NCBI GenBank assembly: GCA_017886645.1
Contig: JAGHJM010000015.1
Span: 1 to 47,476, forward strand
Length of the DNA: 47,476 nucleotides
Source of the DNA: Clostridia bacterium
Lineage (GTDB): Bacteria; Bacillota; Clostridia; TANB77; CAG-508
Reading direction: 5' to 3'
A program made the position numbers and the translations under genes. Under the pieces are notes generated by a model. It made no database searches and had not been told where the DNA came from. It saw only the letters and a list, made by a program, of their open reading frames with translations. Shown one piece after another: positions 41,642 through 47,476 of this stretch; the stretch's first letter is position 1; each line of letters opens with the position of its first letter.

Positions 41642-44600
41642 TATTGACTTCCAAACTTCTTATTTACATAGTTAAAACATTGTTCTAATCTATCTTTATC
41701 TAGTTCTTGTACATTAAATATTATTTGAGGAGTTGTAAATATTGTCTTAGTTTTATCTAAAATGTTTCCATTTAAGCTACCAATATTTAAATCTTTTACT
41801 CTCAGAAGTTTAAATTTATTTAATAAATCATTTGATATATTATCTATTTCCTTATAAAGCCTATTTTCTTCATCTTCAAGTCCTAATTCTGCACCTTTCA
41901 TTACGTTTTTAAATATGTCTCTAGTTTGTCTAGACGGAGAATGTATATCAAAAGATTTTTTTAATCTTCCTAAAATTCCTTCAGCTATAGAACTAGCTTT
42001 TGCAAATAGTGATGGCTCAGACTCTTCCATTTCATCTAACATAGGTTGCATTGCATTTTTCATTGCTTTCTGAGTTTCAGGTGGCATACTATCATAACTA
42101 TCAATTATACTATCTACAATTTCTTGCGTTTCTTCATCTATTTCTCCTCCATACATTTCTGTTTGAGCAACCATAACTAGCCAAGCACCTAGTTGTTTTT
42201 CTTGACTTTCATCCATATCTTCATACATCTTATTCCATATTTTTTTTGTTTCTTGTTGATGTCTATAGTTTTCGTTTTCTTTCGATTTGTTTTTATTGTA
42301 TTGCGTTAATAAACTATTATTATTTATACTGTCAATCATTGAACTATGTCTGTTTTCTTCATCTTCTACTTTTTGATTATATTCTTGCATTACTGCATAA
42401 AATCCATCATTTTGCGTTGCTCTTTCTAAATATCCATTGGCATAAATCCCATTTACCTTTGCTACTTCACTATTAGCTGCATCTACTTTCTTTTGTTGTT
42501 GTTCCATAATAGCGTTATATTCTTTTTGATATTCTTCTGTTCTTCTTGACTCCTCAGTAGTATATCTTTGATTTAACAATGCTATTTGCTCTGTGGTTCC
42601 ACTTTGTATAATTTCTATTGTTTTATTTTTTTGTTCTTCAGCTGTTTTTATCCATTCTTGTGCTTGTATTTTATATTCTTCTAATGATCCAGAAAATTTT
42701 TCTGCATTTGTTGTTGCTTGTTGACTAATTGCTGTAGCAACTTGTTGCTGTATCTCAATCTCTCTTTGATTTAGCTCTCTTAGTTTCTTAAAATATTCAT
42801 CTAGCTGTGTTATTTCTTGTTGAGTATAACCTCTTCTTTCATCAGCAGCAGTCTTACATATTTTAGTTATTCCATTTTGTATTTGTTGCATATCATCTTG
42901 AAGTTTCTGTTGTTCTTCTGCACTAGCGAATAAAGTAGTATTGAAACTATCTAAATGAGAATTTGCAGTATCTATTCCTGTAATAAAATCTGTTGCAGCA
43001 TCTCCCATATTTTCAAATGCTTCTTTTGTATCTTTATTCGCATTTTTTGCTGCTATCGCTATTCCTGCAATTGCTACTGTTATAGCTGTCGTTGCTAAGC
43101 CAATTGGACTTGTTAATCCAGTAAACACTTTTGCTAATCCTTGTGTTGCTTTAGAAGCTTGCTGAAATGACTGAGTACTTGTCTTTCCTGTTAATGCAAT
43201 AGCTTGACTTAGCATCCCTACACCTTTAACTACAGTTCCTACTCCGTTAGATAATTTTGATAAGATTTTTATCGCTGGTCCTATAGCTGCTACTAACGCT
43301 ACTGTTTTTATAATATTCTGCTGTTCTTCTTGTGATAGATTTGTAAAGTCATCTACTAATCCTTGTATCAATTTTGCTAAATTTTTTATTTCTGGAGCTA
43401 ATGCTCTTTGTATAGCAATTCCAGCACTTTCTAAAGAACCGCTTAAACTTTCTAATGCTCCTGCTGTATTATCTAGCATTGTGTCAGCCATTTCTTCAGC
43501 AGCTCCATCTGCATTTTCAAAGTTCTTAGTCATATCTTTTAAATCATCTGAGCCACGATTTATTAAAGCCACCATTCCTGATAAAGACTCTGTTCCAAAC
43601 AAAGTAGTTAACGCATATTGTTGTTCTTCATCTGTTAATCCTTTAGTTGCTTTTTGTAACATTGATATCATTTCTGTTAGAGATTTCATTTTACCTTCGT
43701 TATCATAAAAACTTATTCCCAAATCTTCCATGACATCAAGCATTTTGTCGGTTGGTTTTGTTAATCTTACTAATGCACCTCTTAAAGTAGTACCTGCTTG
43801 CTCTCCTTTAATTCCCGCATCTGACATAATACCAATTGCAGCTGCTACTTCTTCAATTTTTAATCCCATTGTGTTTGCAACTGGTGCTATATATTTCATA
43901 GCATATCCCATATCCTCAGTTTGAGCATTTGTTCTAGCAGCTGCTTCTGCAAAGACATCTGCAACATGTCCTGCTTCTCCCGATTCTAATCCAAATCCTC
44001 TTATAGCACTTGCTGCAATTTCAGAAGCTGTTGCAAGTTCTGCTCCACTTGATGCTGCTAAATCTAGTAAACCTGGCATAGCAGACATTATCTCTTCAGT
44101 AGTAAACCCTGCACTTGCCAAGTTTTCCATACCCTCTGCGACTTCACTTGCACTAAAACTTGTTTCTGAACCTAATTGTATAGCTTGATTTGTTAATTCT
44201 TCTAATTCTTTTTTTGTTGCTCCTGCTATAGCCTGTACTCTGCTCATCTGAGCTTCAAAATCATTTCCTGTTGTTACTGCTGCTGTTCCTATTGCTAAAA
44301 CTGGTAAAGTTAAAGTTGTAGTTATTGTATTACCTAAAGTATCTAATTTTTTTGATATATTTGTAATCTTGTTTCCGAATTCTTCAATGCTCTTGCCTGC
44401 TGTTGTCCACTTGCTAGCTTGTACTTGTAAATCTTTTAGTTTATTTTCTGTATTTATTATTTCTCTTTGTAAAGCTCTATAATTTTCAGGGGATATTTTG
44501 TCGTTTGTTTCATTTGCTTCTTCTTGTATTTTCTTTAATTCTTCTAATTTCTTTGACGTTTGTTCTATATTATTCGCTAATACTTGTTGTTTTTGTGCTA

Positions 44601-44760
44601 CAAGTTCTGTATTAGTAGGATCTAGCTTTAGTAAAGAGTTAATTCCTCTTAGCTCTTTACTAAGACTAGAAGTAGCAGAATTAACTTTATTTAATGCTTT
44701 TTGTAATCCAGATGTATCTCCACCTATTTCGACAATTATTCCCTTTATATTTCCTGCCAT
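41638..44760 (-). CDS. Tail tape measure protein (TP901 family)
   Basis: 1040 aa. N-terminal helical region (GGDTSGLQKALNKVNSATSS), TP901 core at about 170-350 (VQAIAGATKKELEELTNQAI; NLASAGFTTEEIMSAMPGLL), hydrophobic segments at about 495-575 (LATTAITVAIAGIAIAAKNA), a long coiled coil at 600-880 and the C-terminal SPSRQTRDIFKNVMKGAELG module. It sets tail length and is ejected to form a channel in the membrane during DNA entry. The part after the last hydrophobic segment is the one copied into the neighbouring cargo gene. GGAGGG precedes the ATG. Confidence 0.95.
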   Translation of the reverse strand: MAGNIKGIIVEIGGDTSGLQKALNKVNSATSSLSKELRGINSLLKLDPTNTELVAQKQQVLANNIEQTSKKLEELKKIQEEANETNDKISPENYRALQREIINTENKLKDLQVQASKWTTAGKSIEEFGNKITNISKKLDTLGNTITTTLTLPVLAIGTAAVTTGNDFEAQMSRVQAIAGATKKELEELTNQAIQLGSETSFSASEVAEGMENLASAGFTTEEIMSAMPGLLDLAASSGAELATASEIAASAIRGFGLESGEAGHVADVFAEAAARTNAQTEDMGYAMKYIAPVANTMGLKIEEVAAAIGIMSDAGIKGEQAGTTLRGALVRLTKPTDKMLDVMEDLGISFYDNEGKMKSLTEMISMLQKATKGLTDEEQQYALTTLFGTESLSGMVALINRGSDDLKDMTKNFENADGAAEEMADTMLDNTAGALESLSGSLESAGIAIQRALAPEIKNLAKLIQGLVDDFTNLSQEEQQNIIKTVALVAAIGPAIKILSKLSNGVGTVVKGVGMLSQAIALTGKTSTQSFQQASKATQGLAKVFTGLTSPIGLATTAITVAIAGIAIAAKNANKDTKEAFENMGDAATDFITGIDTANSHLDSFNTTLFASAEEQQKLQDDMQQIQNGITKICKTAADERRGYTQQEITQLDEYFKKLRELNQREIEIQQQVATAISQQATTNAEKFSGSLEEYKIQAQEWIKTAEEQKNKTIEIIQSGTTEQIALLNQRYTTEESRRTEEYQKEYNAIMEQQQKKVDAANSEVAKVNGIYANGYLERATQNDGFYAVMQEYNQKVEDEENRHSSMIDSINNNSLLTQYNKNKSKENENYRHQQETKKIWNKMYEDMDESQEKQLGAWLVMVAQTEMYGGEIDEETQEIVDSIIDSYDSMPPETQKAMKNAMQPMLDEMEESEPSLFAKASSIAEGILGRLKKSFDIHSPSRQTRDIFKNVMKGAELGLEDEENRLYKEIDNISNDLLNKFKLLRVKDLNIGSLNGNILDKTKTIFTTPQIIFNVQELDKDRLEQCFNYVNKKFGSQY
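42952..43038. repeat. 87-bp duplicated segment, copy in the tape measure gene
   Basis: Presumed source of the copy at 41415-41501. It encodes residues about 575-603, directly after a hydrophobic span. Confidence 0.9.
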
Positions 44761-44799
44761 TTTTCCCTCCTATATACAAAAATAAGAGGCAATAGCCTC

Positions 44800-45057
44800 T
44801 TATCCCAATAATCTATCTATGTCTTTTTGTGTTGCACTTTTTATATTGTCTGTTTTTTTGTTATTAGTTTTATTTAAGCAAATAAACATTTTAAGAATAT
44901 CAATATATGATAAATATTTCATATCATCTATTCTTAATCCTAGTCTTAAACAAGCTAAGTAAAAATCATGTTCTGGAAATATTGTTTCTTCGCTTTTACT
45001 ATTTATTTTATTAAGCTCTTCAATTATTTCTGTATCAACAAAAGTTGTCGACGGCAA
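44800..45057 (-). CDS. Tail assembly chaperone, second part (gpGT-like)
   Basis: 85 aa. It overlaps the first chaperone frame by 23 nt and sits directly before the tape measure gene, the position of the gpT frame in siphoviruses. The sequence is helical (DTEIIEELNKINSKSEETIF; HDFYLACLRLGLRIDDMKYL). Its only nearby start is TTG 45057, with GAGGT eight bases upstream. The alternative is a +1 ribosomal shift on TTTT at 45040-45043 just before the stop of the first frame, which would give a fused protein. Both remain possible. Confidence 0.75.
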   Translation of the reverse strand: MPSTTFVDTEIIEELNKINSKSEETIFPEHDFYLACLRLGLRIDDMKYLSYIDILKMFICLNKTNNKKTDNIKSATQKDIDRLLG

Positions 45058-45427
45058 ATTCCGTTACCTCAACAATCCATTTGTCGTTAGTCTTTATTTG
45101 CTTTATATTTTTTAACCAGTCTTCATAGCTACCTATTTTATCATCTGCCGTATAAATTAAACTATATGCTAATCTAGTACTAGCTTCAATATATTCGTCT
45201 AAGTTTTGTAGCATGTCTTTTGATAATAATATCTCTATTTGTGCATCTGTTAAAGTAGGATTTTCTTTCTTGTATTTATTTGCTAATAACACTTGTGTTG
45301 TCGTAAATTTTTGTAGAATATCTATATCTTGGAATATCCCTTTATTAAACTTTTTTCTATAATCAATATAAGTTAGGGCATTGCAATCAATATCATAACT
45401 AATTCCGTTTATTTCTATTTTTTTCAT
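45035..45427 (-). CDS. Tail assembly chaperone, first part (gpG-like)
   Basis: 130 aa, helical, between the tail tube gene and the overlapping gpT-like frame. Begins MKKIEINGISYDIDCNALTY with a beta hairpin and then helices (TRLAYSLIYTADDKIGSYED). Such proteins coat the tape measure during tail assembly and are needed in excess over the fused form. GGAGG precedes the ATG. Confidence 0.8.
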   Translation of the reverse strand: MKKIEINGISYDIDCNALTYIDYRKKFNKGIFQDIDILQKFTTTQVLLANKYKKENPTLTDAQIEILLSKDMLQNLDEYIEASTRLAYSLIYTADDKIGSYEDWLKNIKQIKTNDKWIVEVTEFAVDNFC

Positions 45428-45436
45428 ATATTCCTC

Positions 45437-46021
45437 CTAAACGCCTGCAACAGCATTTTTCTCATATACTTTTGTGAAGAATGTATTATAAACTTCTTGA
45501 TTTTCTTCTGAAGGCTCAATTACTGCTTTAATTACATTATCTGAACTTCTTGCTGCCATTGTAATAGAAATTGTATCTGTTTGGGGTTCTTTAGACTCTT
45601 CTACAGTATTCATTTCTGCGCTTGGTCTTGTTGCTGTACAATCATAGTACACAAATCTTCTCTTTTTAACGTCTCCTTCTATTTCTCCCATTAATGCAAA
45701 TCTAGCATTAACATCATTAGCACTTTCTATTAAAGCTCCATTTGTGTCTTCTAATTGTCCTAAAATTTGTGTTAAAAATTCTTTTGGTGTCATAGCAATT
45801 TCTAAATCGCCTGTGTAACCATTATTAGCAACAGCTACATAATATTTAATATTATCTGCATAAAATGGCGTTGTATCTCCCTCTGGCTCAGCAGTCAATC
45901 CTACTGCTCCTGGTACTGGAAATGGTGTACCATATGTAATTCCTTCTTCTGTTTCTGTTAGTTTTGCAATATGTACATTACTTAAACCAAATTTAACCTT
46001 ATTTTTTTGTGCATCTGGCAT
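45437..46021 (-). CDS. Major tail protein (tail tube)
   Basis: 194 aa. Pattern of the phi13/TP901-type major tail protein: KFGLSNVHIAKLTETEEGIT, then FPVPGAVGLTAEPEGD, FYADNIKYYVAVANNGYTGD and a central beta-rich part ending in SSDNVIKAVIEPSEEN. Hexamers stack to build the tail tube. AAAGGAGG lies just before ATG 46021; the longer frame to 46054 would lack a site. Confidence 0.88.
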   Translation of the reverse strand: MPDAQKNKVKFGLSNVHIAKLTETEEGITYGTPFPVPGAVGLTAEPEGDTTPFYADNIKYYVAVANNGYTGDLEIAMTPKEFLTQILGQLEDTNGALIESANDVNARFALMGEIEGDVKKRRFVYYDCTATRPSAEMNTVEESKEPQTDTISITMAARSSDNVIKAVIEPSEENQEVYNTFFTKVYEKNAVAGV

Positions 46022-46043
46022 TTTAATTTCCTCCTTTAATTTT

Positions 46044-46355
46044 TTAAATTTCAAAAAAATAACTTACTTGCCAGACTTTTTCGTCTTGTAAGTAAGTTTC
46101 CTCTGTTTTATTCCACGGAATATCTCCGAGAATTTTATTTTCTATTTTGTTTTGTTCTTCTATATTTTTATAAATATAAGTGTAATCTAATTTTATAGGT
46201 ATCGGTCCATAATAAACCTTGTTATCAGCCATAAAATTATCTGTATCTGCAGTTATTGCTATAAGATGTGGAGGTTCTGTTGCTTTTTCAAATTTGCCAT
46301 AAGCATATTTGAAACCTTCTTTTTCAAATTGTGTTTTTAATTCTTCTAATGTCAT
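46044..46355 (-). CDS. Tail terminator / completion-like protein
   Basis: 103 aa between the HK97-gp10-like gene and the tail tube gene, the standard place of the tail terminator. Sequence features: ELKTQFEKEGFKYAYGKFEK, PPHLIAITADTDNFMADN, and a C-terminal YLQDEKVWQVSYFFEI, with the mixed alpha/beta look of small tail-completion proteins. It overlaps the upstream gene by 4 nt. The family assignment rests mainly on position. Confidence 0.65.
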   Translation of the reverse strand: MTLEELKTQFEKEGFKYAYGKFEKATEPPHLIAITADTDNFMADNKVYYGPIPIKLDYTYIYKNIEEQNKIENKILGDIPWNKTEETYLQDEKVWQVSYFFEI

Positions 46356-46753
46356 TTTGACCTCCTCTTAATTACTGTTGTAATTCTTTTTTCGTATAAT
46401 TTGTTATATTTCTGTTCTAGTGGTCTAATATGTGGAATAGCCTTTGTTCTTCCTCCGTTTCTTGTAGCATGTCCAAATTCAAGTAAATGTGTTAATTGAT
46501 AATTTGTTTTATTATGAATTTTTACAGTATATCTTCCCCTATTTTCTTTACCTCTTTGTCTGGTCCAACCTTTATAATATGGTTTACTCCTACTCCCTTG
46601 TCCTCGCGGAGATGTCTGCTTCAGTTCTTGAACAGCTTCTTTAGTCAAAGTATCTGTTGTATCTTCAACATCTTCTGTAATGTCTTCAACATAATTTTCC
46701 AAATAATCACTTAAAACCTTTTGTAGGTCCTCTGGTTTAGTTGTCTTTGACAT
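46352..46753 (-). CDS. HK97 gp10-family head-tail joining protein
   Basis: 133 aa. A helical acidic N-terminus (DYLENYVEDITEDVEDTTDT) leads to the gp10 signature: LKQTSPRGQGSRSKPYYKGW, YTVKIHNKTNYQLTHLLEFG and HATRNGGRTKAIPHIRPLE. These proteins lie at the head-tail joint. Overlaps both neighbours, so translation is coupled. Confidence 0.88.
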   Translation of the reverse strand: MSKTTKPEDLQKVLSDYLENYVEDITEDVEDTTDTLTKEAVQELKQTSPRGQGSRSKPYYKGWTRQRGKENRGRYTVKIHNKTNYQLTHLLEFGHATRNGGRTKAIPHIRPLEQKYNKLYEKRITTVIKRRSK

Positions 46754-47054
46754 TCTTTATTTTCCTTTCGCAAACTAAAATTAGTTCATCTGCTGTTATC
46801 TCTTGAGCTCTTATTATTGAATAAGTAGTTCCCATATATATAAGTTCTTCTTCATTGTTATAATTTAATGTACTAATTCTTAATCTTAGAGTTGGTTGAT
46901 ACCCTGCTTGATTAGCTTCATAATACTCATTAGCATATACATCTTCTACTTTTATTATTGGAATTTCTATTTCCACAGGTTTTTGAGGTATTGAAACACC
47001 TATATCGTTTTGTATAGAAGTAGTAGATAGCAACTTACAACTTACGTCACGCAT
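46737..47054 (-). CDS. Head closure / head-tail adaptor protein
   Basis: 105 aa. Beta-rich sequence RDVSCKLLSTTSIQNDIGVS, VYANEYYEANQAGYQPTLRL and LIYMGTTYSIIRAQEI, as in SPP1 gp16-like or HK97 gp9-like stoppers; the position between connector and gp10 fits. ATG 47054 is preferred (GAGGAG upstream, 10-nt spacing) over GTG 47063. Overlaps the connector gene by 8 nt. Confidence 0.75.
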   Translation of the reverse strand: MRDVSCKLLSTTSIQNDIGVSIPQKPVEIEIPIIKVEDVYANEYYEANQAGYQPTLRLRISTLNYNNEEELIYMGTTYSIIRAQEITADELILVCERKIKNVKDN

Positions 47055-47355
47055 TACTATCACTCTCCTCTTTCATTAAGTATTCTTGTGATAATCCTAA
47101 ATTAGCACAAAGAAGACTATATATTCTCTGTGCTAATTCTTTTTCTTTTATGTCTACATTACCGAAGTTTGCTTTTACATACATAACAATAGCAGACTGT
47201 ATAAGACTGTCTTTTGTCTCTTCACTAGCTGTTATTCCTTGTCTTTTCAAATCTGCTATTCCTGCATTTATCCACATTTTAATTTCTTCATCTTTTAATG
47301 TAGCCGTCTCAACAATACTTAAGCATTGTTTTGCTATTTTTAGCAATTGCTCCAT
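47047..47355 (-). CDS. Head-tail connector protein (gp6-like)
   Basis: 102 aa, all-helical: LKIAKQCLSIVETATLKDEE, IKMWINAGIADLKRQGI, DSLIQSAIVMYVKANFGN, as in HK97 gp6-like connectors (DNA packaging family) that stack below the portal. AGGAGG precedes the ATG. Confidence 0.82.
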   Translation of the reverse strand: MEQLLKIAKQCLSIVETATLKDEEIKMWINAGIADLKRQGITASEETKDSLIQSAIVMYVKANFGNVDIKEKELAQRIYSLLCANLGLSQEYLMKEESDSNA

Positions 47356-47372
47356 ATAGCCCTCCTATTCTT

Positions 47373-47476
47373 CTAAACTCCTGCTGCTTTGTGTCCATAA
47401 ACAAATGAATTTGGAACTGGTGCTCCACCTACTACACAGTAACCAGTGTAATCGTTTACTCTTGAACGTCCAATAA
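47373..47476 (-). CDS. Major capsid protein, C-terminal end (partial, runs off the right edge)
   Basis: An open frame from the window edge to TAG at 47373-47375 reads IGRSRVNDYTGYCVVGGAPV and ends VYGHKAAGV. Just upstream of the connector gene, the major capsid protein is expected, and the short Val/Gly/Ala-rich end fits. Only 34 codons are visible, so the assignment rests on position. Confidence 0.55.
   Translation of the reverse strand, partial: IGRSRVNDYTGYCVVGGAPVPNSFVYGHKAAGV

Larger units (their letters stand above)
31130..47476. mobile_element. Siphovirus-type prophage (left portion; continues past the right edge)
   Basis: A continuous set of phage genes runs leftward on the minus strand in standard late order: capsid, connectors, tail terminator, tail tube, chaperones, tape measure, Dit, hub, fibres, holin and endolysin. 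The left boundary lies between the 125-aa gene (ends 30989) and the first phage-like small gene (31409). No sheath or baseplate wedge genes are present, so the tail is probably non-contractile. Integrase, repressor, replication and packaging genes must lie to the right of the window. Confidence 0.9.

Overview
The window is AT-rich (roughly 28% GC by eye) and reads as the chromosome of an anaerobic, endospore-forming member of the Clostridia. Three things support this: an oxygen-independent ribonucleotide reductase start (ATP-cone, window edge), spoVM and ylbJ homologues, and the Bacillus/Clostridium-type order rlmN-prpC-prkC-rpe ... spoVM-rpmB. I cannot name a species. Its codon use and the pilin-like GLUG protein fit uncultured gut Clostridia, which is an inference only.

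Region 1 (1-31,100) is core chromosome. It holds the nrdD start, an NfeD/SPFH membrane pair, a pilin-like surface protein, an NAD-dependent epimerase, and a putatively SOS-controlled dinB-ruvA-rarA operon whose promoter carries a LexA-like box. Next come rpmB, spoVM (26 aa) and a 49-aa membrane protein, nth, a secreted bactofilin-like membrane protein, and the rpe/prkC/prpC/rlmN signalling and translation cluster. Then follow a GatD-like protein that lacks its catalytic residues with MurT, aspS, a perfect 29-bp inverted repeat, a SpoU-type methyltransferase, mfd, an acyl-CoA ligase, an MgtA-type Mg2+ ATPase and a ylbJ gene broken by one extra base. Most genes lie on the minus strand.

Region 2 (about 31,130-47,476) is the left part of a siphovirus-type prophage that runs off the right edge. 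Read leftward on the minus strand it gives the capsid C-terminus, head-tail connectors, tail terminator and tube proteins, the overlapping tail chaperones, tape measure protein, Dit, a hub protein with a ricin-like insertion, two tail fibres, small membrane proteins, holin and amidase. No contractile sheath is seen, so the tail is probably long and flexible. No integrase, repressor or terminase lies in the window. At the left end, two near-identical promoters with the same 14-bp operator in their spacers drive four small plus-strand genes of unknown function.

The most interesting locus is at 41,076-41,641: a membrane-anchored BamE/DUF3862-like protein with its own promoter and terminator, inserted between the tape measure and Dit genes. 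It contains a 29-residue segment copied from the neighbouring tape measure protein (84 of 87 bases identical), placed directly after a membrane span just as in the tape measure itself. This looks like a lysogeny-expressed cargo gene, and a tape-measure-mimic superinfection exclusion factor is a reasonable hypothesis.
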